NCBI GenBank assembly: GCA_020249415.1
Contig: JADCFR010000066.1
Coordinates: forward strand, 1-7,050
From: Roseomonas sp.
GTDB lineage: Bacteria > Pseudomonadota > Alphaproteobacteria > Acetobacterales > Acetobacteraceae
Direction of reading: 5' to 3'
Length of the DNA: 7,050 nucleotides
Shown here: positions 1-6,055 of the stretch, one piece after another
How positions within the stretch are numbered: position 1 is the first letter of the stretch
Layout: the number at the start of each line of letters is the position of its first letter
Made by a program: the position numbers and the translations under genes
Notes under the pieces: generated by a model
Database searches by the model: none
What the model was told of the DNA's origin: nothing
The model's input: the letters and a program-made list of their open reading frames with translations, nothing else

Positions 1-161
1 CGGAAAGTCGTTTCTGGTCGCATCCCAAGGTGTTCCTGACGCCGCACGCCGCCAGCATTACCATCCCATCCAGTGTGGCGCCTCAGGTTGTGGAGAATAT
101 CCGCAACCTGCGCGCCGGCCGGCCGCTGATCAATCTGGTGGATTTCAGCCTGGGATACTGA
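1..161 (+). CDS. ghrA: GhrA-type glyoxylate/hydroxypyruvate reductase, C-terminal end (partial)
   Basis: The 5' part lies outside the window; reading from base 3 gives 53 codons ending in TGA at 159-161. The fragment reads HPKVFLTPHAASIT near its start and ends VDFSLGY. The TPH motif (His codon at 45-47) is the position of the catalytic histidine in D-isomer-specific 2-hydroxyacid dehydrogenases. The tail 'NIRNLRAGRPLINLVD...GY' matches the way E. coli GhrA ends (VDxxxGY), which separates this subgroup from SerA- or LdhA-type enzymes. Known members reduce glyoxylate or hydroxypyruvate with NAD(P)H in the cytoplasm. The exact substrate cannot be told from this piece, since the Rossmann nucleotide-binding part is missing. 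The gene is followed by a terminator at 204-238 and converges on the - strand gene that ends at 255. Confidence 0.85.
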   Translation, partial: ESRFWSHPKVFLTPHAASITIPSSVAPQVVENIRNLRAGRPLINLVDFSLGY

Positions 162-203
162 AGCGCAGGCGTTTCCGCCCGAACAACATCACCACATCAG
201 ATG

Positions 204-238
204 AGGGCCTGATCCACCGCAACGGATCACGCCCTTTT
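204..238 (+). terminator. Rho-independent terminator of the dehydrogenase gene
   Basis: Arms 205-215 (GGGCCTGATCC) and 224-234 (GGATCACGCCC) pair over 11 positions with a single C/C mismatch around an 8-base loop, and the stem is followed by TTTT at 235-238. It lies 43 bases after the dehydrogenase stop codon and reads in the + direction. Read on the other strand the hairpin has no T tract, so it is not a convincing terminator for the converging gene. Confidence 0.8.
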
Positions 239-254
239 CAGTTGCAAGGCCGGG

Positions 255-866
255 TCAAACCCGCAGCCAAGTCTCGCAGAAGGCGAGCATCGCGGTGCTG
301 ATCTTGCGCCCCGCCACTTCGCGCGGAATCGGCGCACCGGGACGACGCACGCCATTCACCGTGACAGCGGCGCTTTCGCAGCCGATGAACAGGCTTGGCA
401 TCACATGCTTGCCGGTGGCGGATTGTGGCGGCGCGAAAGCGAAGCAGAAGGGCTCACCCAACCCCTGCCAAGCCATGGAAACCGTCATGTCACCGGCGCG
501 CACGCTTTCGCTGTAATGGCTGCGCGGATCGCCGGCACTTTTCACCTCATCCAGCTTGCGAAAGCGCAGGCCCGCCAAGCCCGCAATGCCGCGAAAGGCG
601 CCGAAATGGCTGAGGTATTCGGCAATCAGCCAGCGCGCGAGGGGTTCATTATCCGTCAGGCACCAATTCGCTGCCCCCTCTGGCGGGTTCGCCTCATGCG
701 GGGATTGCATCAGCACCAGCGCATGGCCGGCGCCATGCGGGGAAAGCACCACGCGGAAAAAACTGGCGAGGGTGGTGAAGGGGCCATTCGGGTCCTCCTT
801 CAGCGAAATCCCCGGATTTTCGCCGGACCATTCGACTTTGCCCGGAAACAGGATGGTTTCTTGCAT
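255..866 (-). CDS. Conserved-looking protein of unknown function, 203 aa
   Basis: I do not recognise this family. The ATG at 866 is chosen because a near-consensus Shine-Dalgarno sequence (AAGGAGG, 879-873) sits 6 bases upstream; a longer reading from 908 (14 more residues) has no such support. The protein starts MQETILFPGKVEWSG and ends FCETWLRV. It has no signal peptide, no membrane segment and no obvious nucleotide-binding motif, so a cytoplasmic soluble protein is likely. Visible landmarks are a PHGAGHALVLMQSPHEANPP stretch (residues 43-62, three His), the segment NWCLTDNEPLARWL (67-80) and cysteines at 69, 141, 163 and 197. Short alternating hydrophobic runs (TVSMAW, FCFAFAP, AAVTVNG) suggest much beta structure. 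It converges on the dehydrogenase gene and diverges from the helicase gene, so it is probably its own transcription unit. The excellent ribosome site and coherent composition make it a real gene; no function is proposed. Confidence 0.82.
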   Translation of the reverse strand: MQETILFPGKVEWSGENPGISLKEDPNGPFTTLASFFRVVLSPHGAGHALVLMQSPHEANPPEGAANWCLTDNEPLARWLIAEYLSHFGAFRGIAGLAGLRFRKLDEVKSAGDPRSHYSESVRAGDMTVSMAWQGLGEPFCFAFAPPQSATGKHVMPSLFIGCESAAVTVNGVRRPGAPIPREVAGRKISTAMLAFCETWLRV

Positions 867-1002
867 AGTGATCCTCCTTTTCAATACGCCACAGCGTGAC
901 CCAGCCATGCGCCGGGATCAATGCCCAAAACCACGCAAAGCTTGACGCGGCACGGCGCCGGGGCGCAAGGGAAGGATTGTTTTTTCCGAGACCAATCTCC
1001 CC
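867..1002. other. Divergent intergenic region, presumed to hold two promoters
   Basis: This 136-base gap separates the - strand gene starting at 866 from the + strand helicase gene starting at 1003, so both promoters should lie here. A TTGACG hexamer at 942-947 could be a -35 element for the helicase, but no acceptable -10 follows at 16-18 bases. A T-rich run (980-985) lies in the helicase leader. There is no Shine-Dalgarno sequence next to the helicase start; the nearest purine-rich run (968-976) is about 27 bases upstream, too far to act. I see no inverted repeat that stands out as an operator. Confidence 0.4.
873..879 (-). promoter_or_regulatory. Strong Shine-Dalgarno site of the 203-aa gene
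   Basis: On the - strand the leader reads AAAAGGAGGATCACT directly before the ATG at 866. The AAGGAGG core plus the following ATCA is close to the full complement of the 16S rRNA 3' end, with a 6-base spacer. It is the best ribosome site in the window and fixes this start. Confidence 0.85.
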
Positions 1003-2865
1003 ATGTCCTTTTCTGGTATCCCTGCCGCGCTGCAATCGGCACTGACATCACGCGGCTATGCCGCCCCAACCCCCGTCCAAAGCGCAGTCCTGGCGGAAGA
1101 TGCCGCCGGGCGGGATTTGCTTGTCTCGGCGCAGACGGGGTCGGGCAAGACGGTCGCCTTTGGCCTTTCCATCGCGCCGGACTTGCTGGGCGGTGCTGAT
1201 CGCCTGCCGCCACCCGGCGCGCCACTCGCCATCGTGGTCGCGCCCACGCGCGAATTGGCCTTGCAGGTGAAGGCGGAGCTCACCTGGCTCTATGCGCCTG
1301 CCGGCGGGCGCATTGCCTCTGGCGTTGGTGGCATGGATCCCATTGCGGAAAAGCGCCAATTGCTCGCCGGTGCGCATATCATTGTCGGCACACCTGGCCG
1401 GCTTTGTGATCACCTGGAACGCGGCAATCTCAAGCCCGATGCCTTGCGCGTTGTGGTGTTGGATGAAGCCGATGAGATGCTGGACCTCGGCTTTCGGGAG
1501 GAATTGGAAGCGATCCTGGATCGCCTGCCGCCGGAACGTCGGACATTGATGTTTTCGGCCACCGTGCCGCGCGCCATTGCCGCACTCGCGAAAAGCTATC
1601 AGCGCGATGCGTTGCGCCTTGAAGTGGGCGGCGGCGGAGAAGCGCATGGCGATATCACCTATCGCGCCATGCTGGTCGCACCGCATGAAATTGAACGCGC
1701 GGTGGTGAATTTGCTCCGCCTGGAAAACCCGCCGCTGGCAATGGTGTTTTGCGCAACACGCGCGGCAGTGGCGCGGCTCCATGGCAATCTGGCGGAACGC
1801 GGCTTTCCTGCCGTGGCGCTGTCCGGCGAATTGACGCAGGCGGAACGGCTGCGCGCCCTGCAGGCGCTGCGCGATGGCCGTTCGCGTGTTTGTGTCGCGA
1901 CGGATGTCGCAGCGCGCGGCATTGATTTGCCGGAATTGGATTTGGTGATTCACGCGGAATTGCCGCGCGATTCGGAAACCCTGTTGCACCGAAGCGGCCG
2001 CACCGGCCGCGCCGGGCGCAAGGGCACCAGTGTTTTGCTGGTGCCGCATCCGCGCCGTCGCATGGCGGAACGGTTGATCGGCGCCGCCAAGGTTGCGGCA
2101 ACCTGGGGCCCGGCGCCATCGGCTGACGCTGTGCGTGCGCGCGATGCCGAACGCCTGGCTGAACAGGCGCGTGGCGTTTTGGCGGAAGAAGCCTCGGATG
2201 ATGATCAGGCGCTTGCGCGGCGCCTGCTGGCCGATGGCCAAATCTCCAGCGAAACCCTCGCCGCGGCGCTGATAAAAATGCTGCGCGCGCCCTTGCCGGC
2301 GCCCGAAGAAATCGCCGAACAAAAGCCCGAAAGGCGAGAGGCGCGCCGCGAAGGTGCGGTGGAGGCACCGCGCGGTGCCTCCGGCATTTGGTTCAGCATG
2401 GATGTCGGGCGGGATGGCAATGCCGATCCGCGCTGGCTGCTGCCTTTTCTGTGCCGACGCGGCCATGTGACGCGTCAGGAGATTGGGCGTATCCGCATTC
2501 TGGGTCAGGAGACGCAGTTCGAAGTCGCATCCTATGCGGCAGAGCGTTTTGCTGCCGCTGCCCGCCATGCCACGGGTGAGAATGCTGAAATTACCATCCG
2601 GCCCATGCAGCCGATGCGGCCCGCGCAGGCACCGGCGCGTCACGCGGGGCGGGCGCCGGCAGCGCCGCGCGCCGTGGAAAGCGCCGCCCCGGCCAAGGCG
2701 CCCTGGTCCAGGAAAGCTGGCCCGCCCAGTGACAAATCCCCAAGGCGTGGCGCGGATGAGGGCAGGGCTGCGCCTCGCGCGGTGGAGAGCAGGCCACCCC
2801 CGCGTGGCAAGAAGAAAGAACCCGCCAAGTGGCAGGCGAAATCGCCGCGCAAGCCGCGGAAATAG
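1003..2865 (+). CDS. DEAD-box ATP-dependent RNA helicase with DbpA/CsdA-type RNA-binding domain
   Basis: All the hallmark motifs of the family are present in order in this 620-residue protein. They are the Q motif (F3, GY 18-19, PTPVQ 22-26), motif I AQTGSGKT (43-50), Ia PTREL (81-85), Ib TPGR (130-133), II DEAD (154-157), III SAT (185-187), IV MVFCAT (247-252), V ATDVAARGID (299-308) and VI HRSGRTGR (329-336). After the two RecA-like domains, residues about 460-534 (GIWFSMDVGR...EITIRP) fit the DbpA/CsdA RNA-binding domain. The last 85 residues form a Pro/Ala/Arg/Lys-rich, probably disordered, RNA-contacting tail ending in KSPRKPRK. Proteins of this kind unwind short RNA duplexes in ribosome assembly, mRNA decay or cold adaptation. 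It is nearer to DeaD/CsdA than to RhlE because of the extra domain, but I cannot fix the orthologue. The ATG at 1003 places the Q-motif phenylalanine at residue 3, as expected, although no ribosome site is visible. A photolyase-family gene follows after 38 bases. Confidence 0.95.
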   Translation: MSFSGIPAALQSALTSRGYAAPTPVQSAVLAEDAAGRDLLVSAQTGSGKTVAFGLSIAPDLLGGADRLPPPGAPLAIVVAPTRELALQVKAELTWLYAPAGGRIASGVGGMDPIAEKRQLLAGAHIIVGTPGRLCDHLERGNLKPDALRVVVLDEADEMLDLGFREELEAILDRLPPERRTLMFSATVPRAIAALAKSYQRDALRLEVGGGGEAHGDITYRAMLVAPHEIERAVVNLLRLENPPLAMVFCATRAAVARLHGNLAERGFPAVALSGELTQAERLRALQALRDGRSRVCVATDVAARGIDLPELDLVIHAELPRDSETLLHRSGRTGRAGRKGTSVLLVPHPRRRMAERLIGAAKVAATWGPAPSADAVRARDAERLAEQARGVLAEEASDDDQALARRLLADGQISSETLAAALIKMLRAPLPAPEEIAEQKPERREARREGAVEAPRGASGIWFSMDVGRDGNADPRWLLPFLCRRGHVTRQEIGRIRILGQETQFEVASYAAERFAAAARHATGENAEITIRPMQPMRPAQAPARHAGRAPAAPRAVESAAPAKAPWSRKAGPPSDKSPRRGADEGRAAPRAVESRPPPRGKKKEPAKWQAKSPRKPRK

Positions 2866-2903
2866 GCGATGCTGCCGACGCGGTATTTTGGTGAGCTGAG
2901 TTG

Positions 2904-4043
2904 ATGCAGCCGACCCGCGCCGCTGGCCTTGCGCGGCTTGCCGAATTCACGCCGCTGATGGGCCGCGCCTATGCCGAAGGGCGCAATCATGATCCGGGGC
3001 CGGGCAAGCCCCGCCATGTTTCGGTGCTATCGCCCTATATCCGCCATCGCCTGATCACCGAGCAGGAGGTGGTGGCCGCTACCATTGCCGCGCATGGCGC
3101 GGAGGCCGCTCAAAAATTCATTCAGGAAGTGTTCTGGCGCAGCTATTGGAAGGGCTGGCTGGCGCAGCGCCCGGCAGTCTGGGATGGGTATCGTGCGCGT
3201 GTCGCAGCAGCGGTTCAGGCGCCGCCTGAGGGGTATGCGGCAGCCATTGAGGGACGCACGGGCATCGCCTGTTTCGATGCCTGGGTGCGGGAGTTGGTCG
3301 AGACCGGCTATGTGCATAATCACGCGCGCATGTGGTTTGCGAGTATTTGGATTTTTACCTTGCGCCTGCCATGGGAATTGGGCGCTGATTTTTTCCTGCG
3401 ACATTTGCTGGATGGGGATGCGGCGTCCAATACGCTGTCCTGGCGCTGGGTGGCGGGGCTGCATACCAAGGGCAAGCATTATGTCGCGCGGGCTGAGAAT
3501 ATTGCGCGCTACACGGGCGGGCGTTTTGCCCCGCATGGCGCCTTGAATGAAACGCCAACGCCTTTGCAGGAAGCTGATCCGCCCGCGCCGCGCCCGATCC
3601 CTGTTTTGCCCGCACCGCCGCGCGGCCCTGTCGTTTTATTGCTGCATGAGGATGATCTGCACGCTGAGAGTCTGCCGCTTGAAGGGCTTGAAGTGCAGCG
3701 GGTGATCGGGCTGTCTTGCCCTGCGGCGCGTTCTCCCTTGGGTGCTGCGCCGCTGGTGCAGCGCTTTGTTGATGGCGCTTTGGAAGATGGCCTGGCCCGC
3801 GCCGCGCAGCATTTTGGCGTGCCGGCTGAGCCTGTGGCGCGTGATGATTTAGCCGTGATTTTGGCGCGTGATCTTGTGGTGATGCCCGAAGCGCCTGTCG
3901 GGTGGGTTGCCGATTTTTTGCGCCCCTATGCGATCGTGCCCTTGCGTCGCCATTGGGATGGAGCCTGCTGGCCCCTTGCCGGGCGCGGTTTCTTTCCTTT
4001 CGGCCAGCACATTCCGCGCCTATGCACTGAATTGATCAGATAG
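2904..4043 (+). CDS. Photolyase/cryptochrome-family FAD-binding protein lacking the N-terminal antenna domain
   Basis: Residues about 8-212 match the helical FAD-binding domain of DNA photolyases (numbered from the TTG at 2901; subtract 1 for the ATG at 2904). Landmarks are RNHDPGPGK...SVLSPYIRHRLIT (28-53), EVFWRSYWKGWL (76-87), EGRTGIACFDAWVREL (117-132), GYVHNHARMWFAS (136-148) and DGDAASNTLSWRWVAG (171-186). Aligned from memory with E. coli PhrB, E274/W277 correspond to E76/W79, N341 to N140, W359 to W158, N378 to N177 and W382 to W181. The usual N-terminal alpha/beta domain is absent. Instead a Pro-rich linker (217-241) leads to about 139 residues with an alpha/beta-like pattern (VVLLLHEDDLH at 244-254, a helix near 284-305). 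Photolyases repair UV-made pyrimidine dimers with light, and cryptochromes signal; which applies here is open. The TTG and ATG starts are both possible; ATG is preferred, with GGTGAG (2890-2895) as a weak ribosome site. The gene probably shares a transcript with the helicase. Confidence 0.88.
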   Translation: MQPTRAAGLARLAEFTPLMGRAYAEGRNHDPGPGKPRHVSVLSPYIRHRLITEQEVVAATIAAHGAEAAQKFIQEVFWRSYWKGWLAQRPAVWDGYRARVAAAVQAPPEGYAAAIEGRTGIACFDAWVRELVETGYVHNHARMWFASIWIFTLRLPWELGADFFLRHLLDGDAASNTLSWRWVAGLHTKGKHYVARAENIARYTGGRFAPHGALNETPTPLQEADPPAPRPIPVLPAPPRGPVVLLLHEDDLHAESLPLEGLEVQRVIGLSCPAARSPLGAAPLVQRFVDGALEDGLARAAQHFGVPAEPVARDDLAVILARDLVVMPEAPVGWVADFLRPYAIVPLRRHWDGACWPLAGRGFFPFGQHIPRLCTELIR

Positions 4044-4074
4044 GCGCGTTTCGGGCCGCCCTAAGTGATGGTTT

Positions 4075-4096
4075 CCAAAGGCCTTTCGGCCTTTGG
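4075..4096 (+). repeat. Perfect 9-bp hairpin upstream of the terminator
   Basis: CCAAAGGCC (4075-4083) and GGCCTTTGG (4088-4096) pair perfectly around a TTTC loop. There is no T tract after it, so it is not a terminator by itself. It sits 8 bases before a second perfect hairpin that does have one. Paired hairpins of this style are common after genes in high-GC alphaproteobacteria, so it may be a copy of a dispersed element or a 3'-end stabiliser. Confidence 0.75.
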
Positions 4097-4104
4097 CGGG
4101 TGGT

Positions 4105-4132
4105 CCGGAGGGCAGAGCCCTCCGGTCTTTTT
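4105..4132 (+). terminator. Rho-independent terminator after the photolyase-family gene
   Basis: CCGGAGGGC (4105-4113) and GCCCTCCGG (4117-4125) form a perfect 9-bp stem with an AGA loop, followed by TCTTTTT (4126-4132). It ends the + strand helicase/photolyase transcript 89 bases after the stop codon. Its T tract ends two bases from the stop codon of the converging glycosylase gene (4134-4136). The opposite strand has no T tract after either hairpin. Confidence 0.9.
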
Positions 4133-4133
4133 C

Positions 4134-4781
4134 TCAGATGGCTGCCGGCGCCTTAAACCCGCCTTCCTTCGCCAAATCTGCTGCGCGCCAAAGATACCAG
4201 GCGGCTGTTGTGCGATAGGGCGCCCAGGCTTCGCCAATTTCAGCCAGTGCTTTCGGCTTTGGCTGTTCGGGCAGGCCGGCCGCAACGCGGTAGCCTTCGC
4301 GCACGCCGAAATCATCCACGGGTAGGATATCTGCGCGCCCCAGGGTGAAGATCAGCAGCATCTCAACGGTCCAGCGCCCCACACCGCGGAGCGCCACCAG
4401 CCTTTCGATCAGTATTTCATCCGAAAGCCGGCGTGCCGCGGCGCGATCCGGGATAACTCCAAGCCTGGCCTTCTCAGCAATATCGCGAATGGCGAGGACC
4501 TTATTGGCCGAAAGCCCGGCGCCGCGCATGGCATCAGGTGATAGTGCCAGCACCGCTTCCGGTGTGGGAAAGCCAGGCTCAGGACAAAGGGCGATGAAGC
4601 GGCCAAGGATGGCCTCTGCTGCGCGACCATGCACCTGTTGATGGGCAATGGCGCGCACCAAAGCCTCATAGGGTTGGCGCCGCGCCGGTTTCAGGGTGAA
4701 CGGCCCCACCTGGCGGATGACGCGCTTGAGGGCGGCATCACGCCGGAGGTGACGCAGGGCTTCTGGCGTGCCGAGGCTCAT
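4134..4781 (-). CDS. DNA-3-methyladenine glycosylase II, AlkA/HhH-GPD family
   Basis: This 215-residue protein belongs to the helix-hairpin-helix/GPD DNA glycosylases, which remove alkylated bases such as 3-methyladenine in base-excision repair. Visible landmarks, counted from MSLGTPEAL, are YEALVRAIAHQQV (38-50, the conserved I..QQ helix), the helix-hairpin-helix LRGVGRWTVEM (131-141) and PVDDFGVREG (154-163). In the last motif, D157 lines up with catalytic Asp238 of E. coli AlkA. No Cys cluster for an iron-sulphur centre is present, unlike MutY or Nth. It lacks the extra N-terminal domain of the 282-residue E. coli protein, a short form common in bacteria. The ATG at 4781 overlaps the dctM stop codon as ATGA, so this start is preferred over the one at 4817, which would overlap dctM by 40 bases. 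No independent ribosome site is visible, which fits translational coupling to dctM. Confidence 0.92.
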   Translation of the reverse strand: MSLGTPEALRHLRRDAALKRVIRQVGPFTLKPARRQPYEALVRAIAHQQVHGRAAEAILGRFIALCPEPGFPTPEAVLALSPDAMRGAGLSANKVLAIRDIAEKARLGVIPDRAAARRLSDEILIERLVALRGVGRWTVEMLLIFTLGRADILPVDDFGVREGYRVAAGLPEQPKPKALAEIGEAWAPYRTTAAWYLWRAADLAKEGGFKAPAAI

Positions 4782-6055
4782 CGGAAGACAAGCTGCGGCA
4801 GCGCCAAGGTGATCCATGGCACGTAGGTGATCACCATAAGCGCAGCGAAGATAACGGCGATGAAGATGCCAAGATAGCGCATCATTTCATCTACCCCACA
4901 GCGCGCCACCTGTGCGGCGGCGAAAAGGTTCACGCCAAAGGGCGGCGTGATCATGCCAAGTGCCAGATTGACCACCATGATGGTGCCGAAATGCACCTGG
5001 TCAATGCCGAGGCGCTCCGCCGCTTCCGCGAAAATCGGCGCCAGCACGATGATGGAAGCGGACGCCTCAACAAACATGCCCACCACGAACAAAAATAGAT
5101 TGACCGCCAAAAGGTAAAGGCTGGCGCTGTCAAAGGATGTCGCCATCCATTCCGCAGCCGCGTCAGGCACGCCTTGGCGATTGAGCAGCCAGGAAAACAC
5201 AGCGGCACAGGCAATGATGAAAAGGATCACAGCGCTGGAGATCACGGATTTTTTGAAAATGGGGAAAAGGTCACGCCAGGCGATTTCCCGATGCACGAAA
5301 AGCCCGATGATTAGCGCATAGACAACGGCAATGACGGAAGCCTCGGTTGGAGTTGTCACCCCGCCATAAATGCCACCCAGGACAACGAAGGGCATGAAAA
5401 GCGCAAAGCCGGCCTGACGCGTGGCTTTGAAGAAAGGCAGCCGCCCAACGCCATCCTGCTTGCCCCAGCCCTTTACGCGGCACCAGATCAGTACGGTCGC
5501 GATCAGGGAGAGCCCGATCAAGATGCCCGGCCCGAAACCTGCGATAAACAGCTCAGGGATCGAGGTTTGCGTGGTGACACCGTAAAGGATCATTGGAATG
5601 GATGGCGGAATAACCACGCCCAATTCGGCAGCGGTTGCTTGCAGTGCGGCAGCGAAGGGCACCGGATAGCCCGCGCGGACCAAGGCCGGGATCATGATGG
5701 CGCCAATGGCAAAGGTGGTGGCCACACTGCTGCCGCTGATGGCAGCAAAGATCATGCAGGTGATCACGCAGGTGGCCGGCAGTCCCCCCTGAATGCCGCC
5801 CACGATGGAGCGTGCAAATTCCACCAGCCGGCGTGAAATGCCCCCCACTTCCATGAGATTTCCGGCCAGGATGAAGAAGGGAATGGCCGCCAGCGGAAAG
5901 CGGTCCAGCGAAACAAAGAGCTGCTGCGCCACGACCACCAGTGGGAAATTCGTAAAGCCATGGATGCCGATGATGGCGGCAAGGCCGATGGCCACGGCAA
6001 CCGGAATGCTGGCGGCGAAAAGCACCAGCATGACGGTGAGCATGGTGCCGCTCAT
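4778..6055 (-). CDS. dctM: TRAP transporter large permease, DctM subunit
   Basis: This 425-residue, highly hydrophobic inner-membrane protein has about a dozen membrane segments and is of normal length for the DctM family. Family signatures are FFILAGNLMEVGGIS (60-74), SGSSVATTFAIGAIMIP (107-123), VIPPSIPMILYG (148-159), GGVTTPTEASVIAVVYAL (231-248), GMFVEASASIIVLAPI (326-341) and GMITPPFGVNLF (367-378). The two Ser/Thr/Pro-rich re-entrant hairpins are where Na+ and substrate bind in characterised members. It drives sodium-coupled uptake of an organic acid delivered by the periplasmic DctP protein. Substrate class cannot be read from the permease. The ATG at 6055 overlaps the dctQ stop codon as ATGA, and the 3' end overlaps the glycosylase start in the same way. 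It shares its transcript with dctP and dctQ. Confidence 0.96.
   Translation of the reverse strand: MSGTMLTVMLVLFAASIPVAVAIGLAAIIGIHGFTNFPLVVVAQQLFVSLDRFPLAAIPFFILAGNLMEVGGISRRLVEFARSIVGGIQGGLPATCVITCMIFAAISGSSVATTFAIGAIMIPALVRAGYPVPFAAALQATAAELGVVIPPSIPMILYGVTTQTSIPELFIAGFGPGILIGLSLIATVLIWCRVKGWGKQDGVGRLPFFKATRQAGFALFMPFVVLGGIYGGVTTPTEASVIAVVYALIIGLFVHREIAWRDLFPIFKKSVISSAVILFIIACAAVFSWLLNRQGVPDAAAEWMATSFDSASLYLLAVNLFLFVVGMFVEASASIIVLAPIFAEAAERLGIDQVHFGTIMVVNLALGMITPPFGVNLFAAAQVARCGVDEMMRYLGIFIAVIFAALMVITYVPWITLALPQLVFR

Noticed and set aside
251..263. Small hairpin CGGGT/ACCCG around the stop codon of the 203-aa gene
   Set aside because: The stem is only 5 bp and no T tract follows on either strand, so it is not a supported terminator.
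405..899. Open frame of 164 codons on the + strand across the unknown gene
   Set aside because: The opposite-strand reading has a strong ribosome site and balanced composition, while this one has neither and no family resemblance.
867..908. Longer start (14 extra residues) for the 203-aa gene
   Set aside because: The extension MAGSRCGVLKRRIT overlaps the strong ribosome site, which would then be inside the coding region; the ATG at 866 is better supported.
942..970. TTGACG as a -35 element of a helicase promoter
   Set aside because: At the normal 16-18 base spacing the sequence is GC-rich and unlike a -10 element; kept only as a weak possibility in the intergenic entry.
1048..2643. Long open frame (531 codons) on the - strand, opposite the helicase gene
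   Set aside because: It lies wholly inside the helicase coding region. Its Arg/Gln/His-rich translation has no recognisable domain and is typical of the antisense frame of a GC-rich gene.
4782..4817. Longer start (12 extra residues) for the glycosylase
   Set aside because: It would overlap dctM by 40 bases, while the ATG at 4781 gives a typical ATGA junction identical in type to dctQ/dctM.
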